This document shows, in pieces, positions 34,268 to 43,464 of a stretch of DNA of 64,000 nt; position 1 is the stretch's first letter; each line of letters starts with the position of its first letter. The notes under the pieces are model-generated. The model saw only the letters and a list, made by a program, of their open reading frames with translations, searched no databases and was not told where the DNA came from. The translations under genes were made by a program, and so were the position numbers. Origin of the DNA: Chloroflexota bacterium (lineage in GTDB: Bacteria > Chloroflexota > UBA11872); contig JAPOYR010000012.1 in the NCBI GenBank assembly GCA_026706485.1, positions 62,001 to 126,000 of the forward strand, written 5' to 3'.

Positions 34268-34585
34268 CTAGGGCCGCGGCGCCATCACGACCAGCAGCCG
34301 CGCCCGATCGCCGGTCTCGTTCGCCACCCCGTGGTCGGATCCTGCCGGCGCCCACACGGCGTTTCCAGGGCCGAAGGCCTTCCGCTCGCCGTCCACCTCG
34401 AACGTCGGCGCGCCCTCGATCACGTAATAGACCTTGTCGGACGCGGCGTGGGCGTGGACCCGCTGGTCCTGTCCCGGCTCCAGGCAATAGACGTCGCAGA
34501 ACATCCGCTCCGACTCGAACAGGTTGTTCTTGGCCATCTTGGCGGCGGCAAAGTCGCTGTGGCGGTCAACGTGGTGCACGTGCAT
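34268..34585 (-). CDS. Cupin-domain protein
   Basis: This 105-aa single cupin has metal-site motif 1 (V-H-A-H-A-A-S-D-K-V-Y-Y-V-I-E-G) and motif 2 (P-A-G-S-D-H-G-V-A-N). Small cupins of this form act as isomerases, dioxygenases or binding proteins, and nothing here distinguishes them. The start ATG at 34585 is followed by M-H-V-H-H-V-D. Its stop abuts that of the sulfatase gene. Confidence 0.85.
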   Translation of the reverse strand: MHVHHVDRHSDFAAAKMAKNNLFESERMFCDVYCLEPGQDQRVHAHAASDKVYYVIEGAPTFEVDGERKAFGPGNAVWAPAGSDHGVANETGDRARLLVVMAPRP

Positions 34586-34647
34586 GGCGTCTCCCGATCG
34601 GCGGGGATTCGAGCCGCAGCGTAGCGCCGGCGGCGCTTGGCCGTCGG

Positions 34648-35949
34648 TTAGGCCGGCAGCTCCGGTCCGGCGGTCACCAGCGTGTAGGCCTCGGGATCGA
34701 GCAGCCGCGCCGCCGCCTGTTGCACGTCGTCCGCCGTCACCGCCTCCACGATGTCCGGATAGCGCATGAGGTAGTCGAGTCCCAGGCCGAAGTTTTCGAT
34801 CGTCAGGAGCATGCCCGCAATGCCGCCGTTGCGCTCCAGCCGCAGCGGCAGCGAGCCGATCATGGCTTGCTTGGTGAGCCGCAGCTCCTCCTCGGTCGGC
34901 GGCTCGTCCATCAGGCACCGCGCTTCCGCCAGCCCGCTGGAGACGGCCTTGGGCACGTTCACCGGGTTGACGCCCGCGCGAATGGTCCACGGCATGCGGG
35001 CGTGGGCCGCCTCGGCGTGGCTGGTGGCGTGATAGGCCAGCCCCTGCGCATCGCGCACGTTGGCGCCAATGCGTCCGCCGAGCCCCAGTTGCCCCAGGAT
35101 GTAGTTGCCCATCATGACCGGGAAGTACGCGGAGTCGAGCCGTCGCACGCCCGGCCAGCCGAGCGTGAACTCGGTTTGCGTCTTGCCTGCCAGGCTCAGG
35201 TCCTCGCGCACACCGCCGGCCGTGGTTGCGGCTGTGTCGAAGGTGCGAATGGCATCGCGCTGGCGCTCGGCGGCGCCCGTGCCGGGTCCGCGCCAGTCCT
35301 CGAAATAGCGCGCCGTAAGGTCGCGCACGGCGTCGGGGGTCACCGCGCCGACCACCGCCAGCACGATCGAGGCCGGATCAAACGCCTCGGCGTGGAAGTC
35401 TCGAACCGCGGTCGGGGTGAGGGCGCGCATGGTGTCCGCGTAGCCCTCGTCGGGACGGCCGTAGGGGTTGTCGCGGCCGAACAGCAGCTCGCGGAAGCGC
35501 CGGTCGGCCAGCGCGCCGGGGTTGTTCTCGACGTGCGCGATTCCGGTGAGCGCCTGGTCGCGCAGGCGCTCGACCTCTTCGTCCGGAAATGTGGAGTTTT
35601 GCAGGCCGTCCGCGGCCAGCCGCAGCAGCACGTCCAGGTCCTCGGCCAGGGCGCGGCCGCTGAAGCTGCCGTGCTCGATGCCCGCGCCGAAGTTGAGCGA
35701 GGCGCCCACGTCGTCGAGCTCGGCGCTGAACTCCATGAAGGACCGCGTGGCCGTGCCGCGGTTGAGTCCGTCGGCGGTCAATCCCGCAAGGCCGCAATCG
35801 TCCTCGGTTTCCAGGATGGCCCCCGCCGCATGCTGGGCGGCCACCGCCACCGACGGCGACGATGGGTTGGGGTAAACCAGCAGCACCATGCCGTTGGCCA
35901 GGGTGGACCTCGCCACCGTCTCGGGACCGAGCGCCGGACCGCGCGTCAC
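34648..35949 (-). CDS. M16-family peptidase-like protein, non-catalytic partner
   Basis: This 433-aa protein has the two-lobed M16 layout, with N-G-M-V-L-L-V-Y near the start and an inner repeat after about 200. The zinc motif HxxEH is absent; the position reads C-G-L-A-G-L-T. Bacterial M16 pairs commonly consist of an active subunit and a subunit that only completes the chamber. GTG at 35949 overlaps the active subunit's stop (GTGA), which supports this start over a longer upstream frame and indicates co-translation. Confidence 0.9.
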   Translation of the reverse strand: MTRGPALGPETVARSTLANGMVLLVYPNPSSPSVAVAAQHAAGAILETEDDCGLAGLTADGLNRGTATRSFMEFSAELDDVGASLNFGAGIEHGSFSGRALAEDLDVLLRLAADGLQNSTFPDEEVERLRDQALTGIAHVENNPGALADRRFRELLFGRDNPYGRPDEGYADTMRALTPTAVRDFHAEAFDPASIVLAVVGAVTPDAVRDLTARYFEDWRGPGTGAAERQRDAIRTFDTAATTAGGVREDLSLAGKTQTEFTLGWPGVRRLDSAYFPVMMGNYILGQLGLGGRIGANVRDAQGLAYHATSHAEAAHARMPWTIRAGVNPVNVPKAVSSGLAEARCLMDEPPTEEELRLTKQAMIGSLPLRLERNGGIAGMLLTIENFGLGLDYLMRYPDIVEAVTADDVQQAAARLLDPEAYTLVTAGPELPA

Positions 35950-37226
35950 GCCCGCGCCGGACCCTCGGGAATGAACCAGCCGGTGGTCCGCCGCTCCGGT
36001 CGCAAATAGGTCTGCGCCGCCCGCTGAACGTCCTGCGGCGAAACTTCCGTGAGGCGGTCGGTGAAGGTCTGCGCCGCGCGCCACGTGTGCGCGATATCCA
36101 GGAATCCCAGCCACATCGCCTGCGCCGTCACGCCCTCCAGGCCAATGGCCTGCTTGGCGCGCGCCTGGCGCACCGCTCGGGCGAGCTCGGCCTCTTTGGG
36201 CGGGGCATCGTGCAGATCCTGGATCGCTTCCTCCACCGCCTCGGCGATCGGCTCGCGGTCGCCGTTTGGCTTCAGCACCACGGTGATCCGGTGCAGGGTC
36301 GGGTCGATGTTGAAGCCGATGTCAGTGCCGACCGCGGCCGCCAGGCCCGAGGCCACGAAGCGCCGATAGAGCCGTGAGGTGCGCACGATCCCGCCGCCGC
36401 CGAACGGTCCGCTTTTCGGCCCGGAGAGCAGCGCGTCAAGCGCCAGCAGCGCTGGAAAGTCGGGATGCGCGAACTCCGGAATCCGGTGGCCTACGGTGAG
36501 AACCGGGAAGGGGCCGGGATGACGCACGTCCACCTCGCGCGGGCTCGTTTGCTCGGGCTCTCGCACGTCGAGCGGCGGCGGTAGGGGCCGGGCGGGAATG
36601 TGCCCAAACGCCGCTTCCATCCGCTCCAGCACGTCGGCCTCGACCATGTCGCCGGCGATGACCGCCAGGGCGTTGTTGGGCGCGTAGTAGGTCTGGTAGT
36701 ACTCGTACAGCTCGTCGCGGGTCATCCGGTTCAGATCGGCCTTGCTGCCGATCACGCCGTGGCCGTAGGGATGGGTGGTGAAGGCGGCGGCCTCCAGCGC
36801 CTCGGCGAGCAGGAACATGGGCTCCGCCTCGTGCCCCTCGCGCTCCGAGATGATGACGGTGCGCTCACTCGCCACGTCGTCGGGATCGAAGACCGCATTG
36901 GCCATGCGGTCGGACTCGATCCGCAGCGGCAGGTCCAGGTGCTGCGACGGCACCGTCTCGAAATAGGCCGTCGTATCCTCCGTGGTGAACCCGTTCCACG
37001 TGCCGCCTACGCCGTTGACCAGACGGCCGATGTCGCCGGGGTTGAGCGTCTCGGTACGCTTGAACAGCATGTGCTCGACCCAGTGGGAGGCCCCGCTCAT
37101 GCCCGGCGGCTCGTTGCGCGCGCCCACGCGATACCACATGACGAAACTGACCAGGGGAACGGCGTGACTCTCGCGCAGCAGGACCTGGAGTCCGTTGGAG
37201 AGGGTGTGCTCGGCGACGTCGTCCAT
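35946..37226 (-). CDS. M16-family zinc metallopeptidase
   Basis: This 426-aa peptidase is related to mitochondrial processing peptidase. The inverted zinc motif H-W-V-E-H is at 48-52 and the third ligand fits E128, exactly 76 residues later as in the family. Typical N-G-L-Q-V-L-L-R-E and G-F-T-T-E-D-T-T-A-Y segments flank it. No signal peptide is seen. ATG 37226 is preferred over a TTG three codons earlier. It forms an operon with the inactive partner. Confidence 0.92.
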   Translation of the reverse strand: MDDVAEHTLSNGLQVLLRESHAVPLVSFVMWYRVGARNEPPGMSGASHWVEHMLFKRTETLNPGDIGRLVNGVGGTWNGFTTEDTTAYFETVPSQHLDLPLRIESDRMANAVFDPDDVASERTVIISEREGHEAEPMFLLAEALEAAAFTTHPYGHGVIGSKADLNRMTRDELYEYYQTYYAPNNALAVIAGDMVEADVLERMEAAFGHIPARPLPPPLDVREPEQTSPREVDVRHPGPFPVLTVGHRIPEFAHPDFPALLALDALLSGPKSGPFGGGGIVRTSRLYRRFVASGLAAAVGTDIGFNIDPTLHRITVVLKPNGDREPIAEAVEEAIQDLHDAPPKEAELARAVRQARAKQAIGLEGVTAQAMWLGFLDIAHTWRAAQTFTDRLTEVSPQDVQRAAQTYLRPERRTTGWFIPEGPARA

Positions 37227-37300
37227 GGGGTGCAATTACCGCCGACGGCGGGCCGACGGGATGCTAGCACAGCGGTCGGCGCCCCAGTCCGCGCCGGCCC

Positions 37301-37669
37301 ATGACTCCGGACCAGTTCGAAGAGCACGTGCGCGAGGCCATCGCCGGAATTCCCGAGGGCTTGCGCGATCACCTGAAAAACGTCGAGGTCCTCATCGCCG
37401 ACTGGCCCACGGAGGAGGAGCTGGAGAGCGCGGAGGTGCCGCCGGGCTATACGCTCTTCGGCCTCTACAGTGGCGTGCCGCTCACCGAGCGCACCTCCGG
37501 CTATCACATGGTGCTGCCGGACCGCATCACCATCTTTCAAGGCCCGCTCGAAGAGGCCTGCCGGAATCCCGACGACCTCCGCGAGGAGATCCGCTCCACC
37601 GTGATCCACGAGTTTGCCCACCACTTCGGCCTCAGCGATGACGATCTTCGACGGTGGGGGGTTGCCTGA
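37301..37669 (+). CDS. Minimal zincin-type metallopeptidase (MMP/DUF1025 family)
   Basis: This 122-aa protein carries V-I-H-E-F-A-H-H-F-G-L-S-D-D-D-L, an extended zincin motif with H103, E104, H107 and a downstream Asp ligand. Family members are small, single-domain and often described as possible metallopeptidases, but their substrates are unknown. It is divergent from the M16 operon and directly abuts the threonine-synthase-like gene, with which it is probably co-transcribed. Confidence 0.88.
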   Translation: MTPDQFEEHVREAIAGIPEGLRDHLKNVEVLIADWPTEEELESAEVPPGYTLFGLYSGVPLTERTSGYHMVLPDRITIFQGPLEEACRNPDDLREEIRSTVIHEFAHHFGLSDDDLRRWGVA

Positions 37670-38830
37670 ATGGCCGCCGTGACGCTGCGCTGTCCGGCCT
37701 GCGCAATTGATATTCCGTGGGACGCCGCGCTGTTGGCATGCCCGCGCTGCGACGGGCTGCTTGACGCGGCCAAAGACTTGCCGAAGCTGACCCGTGACAT
37801 TCAGCCGCTTATCGACCAGGGCGCGCCGGGCGTCTGGCGCTACCGGCCCGCGCTGGCGTTGCCCGGCGACGCGCCCCTCCTGACGATGGGCGAGGGACGC
37901 ACGCCGGTGGTGGAACTTGCGACCTGGGGCGGCGGTCACGGGTTGAGCCAGTGCCGCGCGAAGCTCGAATTCATGGCCCCGACCGGGTCGTTCAAGGACC
38001 GCGGCGCGGCGCCGGTGATCGCTTCGCTCAAGGCCCAGGGCGTCGCCAAGATCGTCGAAGACTCGTCGGGCAACGCGGGCGCCGCCATGGCGGCCTACGC
38101 CGCGCGCGCCGGGCTGTCCGCCGACATCTACGTGCCCGCCGCGGCGCCCGCGGGCAAGCTGGCGCAGATCGCCCAGTACGGTGCCACGGTGCACCCCGTG
38201 GAAGGCACGCGCGAGGACGTAGGCGACGCGGCGGCCCTCGCCGCGCAGGCGCCCGGTGCGGCATACGCCTCGCACAGCCGCCATCCGGCATTCCTCGAAG
38301 GCACGAAGACATTTGTGCTTGAGTTGCTCGAGGACGGCGTGCGCGCCCTGCCGCAACACCTCGTGGTTCCGGTGGGCAACGGCGGGCTGATCCTCGGCGC
38401 GCACAAGGCGCTGACCGAACTGCGGCAAGCCGGATTGCATTTTCGGATGCCGCGCCTGCACATCGCCCAGGCGGCGGCCTGCCAGCCGCTGGTGCAGGCG
38501 TACAACACGGGCGCCGCCGAACCGGTTGCCGTCGAACGCCGGCCGACCATCGCCGGCGGCATCGACGTGGCCGTCCCCGCCCGCGGCGCAGCCGTACTCC
38601 AGGCCGCCCGCGACACCGGAGGCAGCGCCGTGGCGGTGGGCGAGGACGAGATCGCGGCGACCCGTTCCGCCCTGGCTCGCGACGAGGGCCTGTTCGTCGA
38701 GGCGACGTCAGCCGCCGCGTTCGCCGCCGCCGCGCAACTGCGCGCCAAGGACGCCATTGCCGCCGAAGACGCCGTGCTCATTGCCGCCACCGGCAGCGGC
38801 CTCAAGGACCCGCCGCCACAGCAGGCCTAA
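37670..38830 (+). CDS. thrC: Threonine synthase-like PLP enzyme
   Basis: This 386-aa fold-type II PLP protein begins with a zinc-ribbon-like C-P-A-C...C-P-R-C segment (about 9-29), as in many prokaryotic threonine synthases. The PLP lysine is in T-G-S-F-K-D-R-G-A, with S-S-G-N-A-G-A-A for phosphate binding and G-N-G-G-L-I-L-G. Threonine synthase makes threonine from phosphohomoserine. Related paralogues act on other amino acids, and no thrA/thrB is nearby, so the symbol is tentative. It starts immediately after the stop of the metallopeptidase. Confidence 0.82.
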   Translation: MAAVTLRCPACAIDIPWDAALLACPRCDGLLDAAKDLPKLTRDIQPLIDQGAPGVWRYRPALALPGDAPLLTMGEGRTPVVELATWGGGHGLSQCRAKLEFMAPTGSFKDRGAAPVIASLKAQGVAKIVEDSSGNAGAAMAAYAARAGLSADIYVPAAAPAGKLAQIAQYGATVHPVEGTREDVGDAAALAAQAPGAAYASHSRHPAFLEGTKTFVLELLEDGVRALPQHLVVPVGNGGLILGAHKALTELRQAGLHFRMPRLHIAQAAACQPLVQAYNTGAAEPVAVERRPTIAGGIDVAVPARGAAVLQAARDTGGSAVAVGEDEIAATRSALARDEGLFVEATSAAAFAAAAQLRAKDAIAAEDAVLIAATGSGLKDPPPQQA

Positions 38831-38903
38831 GCCGCCGTGTGCCGGTGCGGCCAAGTCTCGAGCATTAGCAGTTGTTGGCGTCTTGCTTGCGGAACCCGGT
38901 GTG

Positions 38904-38931
38904 TCATTCCGAGCGGAGCGAGGAATCTAAG
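38904..38931. repeat. Second ATTCCGAGC...GAGGAAT repeat copy
   Basis: This 28-base element matches 29350-29377 with one change. It lies in the 272-base gap after the threonine-synthase-like gene, in which no gene was found. Confidence 0.6.
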
Positions 38932-39102
38932 ACTCACGATCTCGGGTTCCGGGATGAAGCACTAAAGCCCCGGATCCGGATCCCCACTGAAGGCCGACGC
39001 TCGGGAATACCAAGGGCGGCCGTGTCACGAGCGGCTTGATTCGCCGCCTGCCCTGAGTTCACCGAGGGGACGAACGGGCCGGTTCCGGGAAGCGCCGAAG
39101 AG

Positions 39103-39597
39103 TCAGTAGGCCCGGCGCTTCGCCCGCGCCGCGCGCCGCGCCTCCTTGGCCTCCGGGCTGTGTGCGGCCTCGTGGGCCGCGATCAGGTCCTCGGGCGTCA
39201 CCCGCGCCACGGCCTCGCCGATCACGTCCAGCGCCGCGTCGTCGGCGCGCCGAAACCGCACGCACGACTTGCCCATGTTCAGCTTCTTGCCCGCTTCCGC
39301 GTACGCCGCCACGAACCAGTCCGTCAGCTCCTGGCTGGCGTAGAGCCCGTGCAGATAGACCGAGATGTGCCGCTTCTGCGACGCCAGGGCCACCGAGCCC
39401 AGCGCCTGGCCGTTGTAAGTGTTGGGAAAGCGCTCCAGCGGGATCGCGTAGCCGATCATGCCGTACTGCATGGTCTCCTCGAACCCGTCGGGCAGGTTGG
39501 CCAGGATCGTCTCCCGCACCCGCGCCACGTCCGCCCGCCGATCGTCCGGCAGCTCGGCCAGGTATTGCTCAACCGTCGTCGCACTGCTTGAGACCAT
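39103..39597 (-). CDS. DUF1801-domain protein
   Basis: This 164-aa protein has the DUF1801 pattern: T-V-E-Q-Y-L-A-E-L-P-D-D-R-R near the start, E-T-M-Q-Y-G-M-I-G-Y, K-R-H-I-S-V-Y-L-H-G and N-M-G-K-S-C-V-R-F. The family has a YdhG/phosphate-binding-like fold but no settled function. A basic Lys/Arg/Ala tail closes the protein. It is a single gene, divergent from the ThDP enzyme. Confidence 0.88.
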   Translation of the reverse strand: MVSSSATTVEQYLAELPDDRRADVARVRETILANLPDGFEETMQYGMIGYAIPLERFPNTYNGQALGSVALASQKRHISVYLHGLYASQELTDWFVAAYAEAGKKLNMGKSCVRFRRADDAALDVIGEAVARVTPEDLIAAHEAAHSPEAKEARRAARAKRRAY

Positions 39598-39852
39598 GGG
39601 CTCGTTTCCTCCGGGTCAGGCGAGCAATGCCACGACCATATGGGCTGGATAGCGTAGCGCCGGCGGCTTCGACACACGGGCCAGGTCCAGCGTCATCGCC
39701 CGGTTTGGCCGGCGCCAGTCTCACCGGTGTCCGGCGGACCGAGTGCGATACTACCTGGGTTCCGCTGTCATCCGCGGCAGCACCATGTATCGATTGATCC
39801 CGCCCCCTGGACCGCCCAGACCCCGCCCCGGATCGAGGATGCCGTGGCCCTG

Positions 39853-41532
39853 ATGAGCGGCGGCGAGGCGCTGGTGGAGTCCCTCGTCCGCGAAGGCGTC
39901 GATGTCGTCTTTGGCATTCCCGGCATTCACATGTCCGGCATCATGGCCGCCCTGCGGGACGAGCCCCGCATCCGCCTGATCACCACTCGACACGAGCAGG
40001 CCTGCGCCCACATGGCCGATGGCTATGCCCGCGTCTCCGGCAAGCCGGGTGTCGTCCTCGTTGTGCCGGGCGCTGGGGTGTACAACGCCGCCAGCGGCCT
40101 GGCCACCGCCTACGCTCGGTCCTCGCCCGTCCTCGCCATTGCCGGCCAGATCCCGCGCGGTCAGATCGGCGGGGGCTCAGGCAGCTATCACGAAGTTCTC
40201 GACCAGGGGTCCATCGTCGAGCCCGTCACCAAGTGGCGGCGGCAGGCGCTCACGCCGCGGGAAATCCCGGACGCCGTTTCCGAAGCGTTCCGCCAGATGC
40301 GCACCGGCCGCCCCCGCCCCACGTTGATTGAGATTCCGCCCGAGGCAGGCGTTGAGCGCGACGATGTCGTGCTGCGCGATCCGGTGTCGATTCCGCGCCT
40401 CGTACCGAGCTCCGACCAGTTGCGCGAGGCCGCCCGCGTCATCGCGGAGTCTCGCCTGCCCCTCATCTACGCCGGCGGCGGCGTGGCCCTATCGGACGCC
40501 GAATCCGACCTCGTGGATTTCGTCGAGTCCACGAACATCCCCGTCATCACCTCCGCGGGCGGCAAGGGCGCCATTCCCGACCGCCACCCGCTCTCCTACG
40601 GCTCATGCTTCGCCCCTTGGGGCGAGCACGACGAGATGAACGAGCTCTTCGAGGTGATGCAGGCCGCCGACGTCGTCATCGGCATCGGCGCTCGCTTCTC
40701 GCTGGGGAATCCCGCCCGCGAGGACTCCACCCTCATCAACATCAACATCGATGACGCCGAAATCGCGAGCGTCCACGCCAACACGCTTCCCCTTCACGGC
40801 GACGCCAAGGCCACGATCGAATCCCTGCTTCCCCTCCTGCTCAAAGCCGGCGCCGCCGATCGGCCCTCGCCCATCGAGGCCGTCGCCGCTGCCCGCCGCC
40901 TGATCGCCTACGCCGACATCCGGCGCCAGGAGCCGCAGTACCCAATCCTCGAATCCATCCAACGCAGCATTCCCGAGGACGCCCACATCGTCTGGGACGT
41001 CACCCAGTTCGGCTACTACGCCCGCACCCACTATCAGGTCAATTGCCCCAAGACGTTCATCGACAGTGGCTACTCCTTTAACCTCGGATTCGGTGTCCCC
41101 ACCGCCCTGGGGGCCAAGGTGGCGCACCCCGAGCGCCACGTCCTTTGCGTCAGCGGCGACGGCGGATTCCTGTTCAACGCGGTAGAGCTCGCCACCGCCG
41201 TGCAATACGGGATCAACGTCATCACCGTCGTCTTCCGCGACGACGCGTATGGCAACGTCGGGCGTGATCTCGATGAGCTATTTGGCGGGACCTACGAGAC
41301 GGACTTGCACAATCCCGACCTCGTCGCGTTCACCGAATCCTTCGGTGCCGTTGGACTGCGCGCCGGCGATCCCACGGAGCTGGAAACCCTGCTCCCGCAC
41401 GCCCTCGGATGTCAGGCCCCGGTGGTCATCGACATCCCCATTGGAAACATGCCGCTTCCCCGTGGCAAGTTCATGTCCGTGGCTGTGGCGCTCCCCTGGA
41501 ATCGCCCCCAGGAAGGCCTGATTTCAGACTAA
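39853..41532 (+). CDS. Thiamine-diphosphate-dependent enzyme (acetolactate synthase-like), first copy
   Basis: This 559-aa protein has all three ThDP domains. The PYR domain has the catalytic Glu in T-T-R-H-E-Q-A-C-A-H-M-A-D-G-Y-A-R. A central Rossmann-like domain follows. The PP domain has S-G-D-G-G-F-L-F-N and later D-A-Y-G-N for cofactor and metal. Acetolactate synthase, benzoylformate decarboxylase and related lyases share this build. No small ilvN subunit or ilvC is adjacent, so a catabolic role is as likely. ATG 39853 is chosen; a GTG three codons earlier also fits. Confidence 0.87.
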   Translation: MSGGEALVESLVREGVDVVFGIPGIHMSGIMAALRDEPRIRLITTRHEQACAHMADGYARVSGKPGVVLVVPGAGVYNAASGLATAYARSSPVLAIAGQIPRGQIGGGSGSYHEVLDQGSIVEPVTKWRRQALTPREIPDAVSEAFRQMRTGRPRPTLIEIPPEAGVERDDVVLRDPVSIPRLVPSSDQLREAARVIAESRLPLIYAGGGVALSDAESDLVDFVESTNIPVITSAGGKGAIPDRHPLSYGSCFAPWGEHDEMNELFEVMQAADVVIGIGARFSLGNPAREDSTLININIDDAEIASVHANTLPLHGDAKATIESLLPLLLKAGAADRPSPIEAVAAARRLIAYADIRRQEPQYPILESIQRSIPEDAHIVWDVTQFGYYARTHYQVNCPKTFIDSGYSFNLGFGVPTALGAKVAHPERHVLCVSGDGGFLFNAVELATAVQYGINVITVVFRDDAYGNVGRDLDELFGGTYETDLHNPDLVAFTESFGAVGLRAGDPTELETLLPHALGCQAPVVIDIPIGNMPLPRGKFMSVAVALPWNRPQEGLISD

Positions 41533-41570
41533 GCGACCGGCGCGGGTCTGCCGTCAACCGGGGACCGGGG

Positions 41571-42701
41571 CTAGCGCCGAGCGGTGGCAGCCTCGGGAAG
41601 CGGCAGCGGGTGGTGGTCCTCCTCGGGATACTGCTGGAAGAGTTGGCCCCACGGCCCGCGCAGCGCTTCGGTCACTCGCCGGCGACCGTGCACGTTCCAC
41701 CAGTAGACATCGTGATAGGCACGGGACGCCGCGTAGGACCAGGGCGCGATGACCGTGCGCAGCAGCAGCCGCTCCAGGGGCTTCAGCGGTCCCCAATAGA
41801 TGAGCTTCTGGCCCCGGCTGGCAAACGTCTCGCGGGCCGTGCGGGCCTTCCAGCTCACGGCATCGGGGTCCACGCCCACCACGTCGATCTCGCGCGCGTC
41901 GGCCGTGCCCAGCCCGGCTTCGTGCGCCAGCCGCAGGAACGGAATCTCGAACGGGTCCAGGCCCATCAACCGGGCGATGGTGGCGTCCACGGCGACCTGA
42001 TCGGCGCCGGCCAGCATCAGGCCGCGCTCGTACACGTCCATGCAGCGCGGCCCGGGGCCTTCGCCGATGAACGTGCCGTCCACCACGGCGAAGACGCTGT
42101 GGTGAATCTCCTTCTGAATCGTCAGCAGGTCCACCAGCGTCTCGTGGATCGTGGCGTGGCAGAAGTGGCGCTTTTCGAAGAGCAGGCCGCCAAACGCATT
42201 CTTCATGGCCCCGGTGATGGTGGTGAACACGTGCGTCTTCATGGTCGGTAGGTGGATGATGTTCGTGCCGATCAGTCGCTCGGGAATGCGCACGCCTTCG
42301 GGATACACGTCGTGCAACGTGAGCATCCGGCCCTGCGGCTCATAGCGCACCCAGCGCTCGTCCTCGTAAAGGTGCACGTTGCGCACGCCATGCGCCGCCA
42401 GCACCGGGCGGTGCTTGTTCACGCGCTCGCCCACGCGGGCGCTCACCACCACGGTGCGGTTGTGCGCGCCGAAGAGCGTCTCCACGGGGAAACCGTCGGC
42501 CAGCAGCGTGCGCGTCACGCCGTCGAGCTGCCAAGGCGCGGTGGAGCAGGCCGGATACCAGTGGTGCCAGGAAATGTTGATCTTGAGCGCGGTTTCGGCC
42601 GCGGGGTCCAGGTGGTCGCGGTATCCGGCGCGGCGCATCGCGTCGGCGACGTCGTCGAGGACGGTTTCGGGCTGGGTACGAACCAGCGCGACGGTGCTCA
42701 C
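41571..42701 (-). CDS. DUF362-domain protein
   Basis: This 376-aa protein matches DUF362: K-I-N-I-S-W-H-H-W-Y-P near the start, I-I-H-L-P-T-M-K-T-H in the middle, G-A-M-K-N-A-F-G-G, V-V-D-G-T and A-D-Q-V-A-V-D-A. Many DUF362 proteins carry ferredoxin clusters. This one has no CxxCxxC motif. Function is unknown. It is the last gene of a three-gene minus-strand operon, nine bases after the RibD_C gene. Confidence 0.87.
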   Translation of the reverse strand: MSTVALVRTQPETVLDDVADAMRRAGYRDHLDPAAETALKINISWHHWYPACSTAPWQLDGVTRTLLADGFPVETLFGAHNRTVVVSARVGERVNKHRPVLAAHGVRNVHLYEDERWVRYEPQGRMLTLHDVYPEGVRIPERLIGTNIIHLPTMKTHVFTTITGAMKNAFGGLLFEKRHFCHATIHETLVDLLTIQKEIHHSVFAVVDGTFIGEGPGPRCMDVYERGLMLAGADQVAVDATIARLMGLDPFEIPFLRLAHEAGLGTADAREIDVVGVDPDAVSWKARTARETFASRGQKLIYWGPLKPLERLLLRTVIAPWSYAASRAYHDVYWWNVHGRRRVTEALRGPWGQLFQQYPEEDHHPLPLPEAATARR

Positions 42702-42710
42702 GATGGGCTG

Positions 42711-43463
42711 CTACTCGCTGTAAGGGATGGGGTTGGGTACACGGTAGCGCAGGAAAACCTCGCCCTGGCATTGGGTCACGCTGACCAGGTCGAGCGATAG
42801 GACGTCCTCCGGGTCCAGCGCGCGCTCGCCTTCGACTGCCGTGCGCGGCCGCGGCTCGCCGATGATCGACGGCGTCACGGTGATGAAAAAGTCGTCCACC
42901 AGGCCGGCCCGCAGCATGTGCGCGTTGAGAATCGCGCCGCCCTCGCACACCATCCGCCGGACGCCTCGCTCGCTGGCCAGGTAGGCGGCGAGCGCCGGCA
43001 GATCGACCGCCGTGTCGCCCAGCCACACAATCTCCGCAACTTCGGCGAGCGCCGGGTCCACGACGGCGGCTTCGTGCGTCACCACGATTGGCCGCAGCGG
43101 GTAACGCCGGCGCCGGAACACTCGGTCCGCGGGATTGATCTGGGCGGAGTTGGTCACGATCACGAACAGCGGCGGCTCTTTGAGGCCGCGCTGCCGCCGC
43201 ATGCGCTGGAGCTCATCGCTCCACAGGTACCGGTCCAGCCCCATGCCCAGCGTCCGCGCGCCGTGCAGCACGGCGTCGAAGTGGATTCGAAACCGGCGAA
43301 ACGTGCGCTGGTCGGCCTCGCCGCCGATCGGCCAGTAGGCGTCGGTTGGGCCCTTGATGGCGCCGTCCAGCGTCATCACCATCTGGATCGCCGTGTACGG
43401 ACGGCGGGTGCCGGCGGGCAGGTCGAGATCGTCGTAGATCCCGCCCAATTCCTCCGCCGCCAC
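42711..43463 (-). CDS. RibD C-terminal/dihydrofolate-reductase-like oxidoreductase
   Basis: This 250-aa protein has the RibD_C fold: Q-M-V-M-T-L-D-G-A-I at about 27-36, F-D-A-V-L-H-G-A-R-T-L, and V-C-E-G-G-A-I-L-N. In riboflavin synthesis this domain reduces the ribosylamino-pyrimidine. Stand-alone relatives are reductases of unknown substrates. The deaminase half is absent and no other rib gene is near. It starts with GTG one base after the stop of the enolase-superfamily gene. Confidence 0.87.
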   Translation of the reverse strand: MAAEELGGIYDDLDLPAGTRRPYTAIQMVMTLDGAIKGPTDAYWPIGGEADQRTFRRFRIHFDAVLHGARTLGMGLDRYLWSDELQRMRRQRGLKEPPLFVIVTNSAQINPADRVFRRRRYPLRPIVVTHEAAVVDPALAEVAEIVWLGDTAVDLPALAAYLASERGVRRMVCEGGAILNAHMLRAGLVDDFFITVTPSIIGEPRPRTAVEGERALDPEDVLSLDLVSVTQCQGEVFLRYRVPNPIPYSE

Positions 43464-43464
43464 C

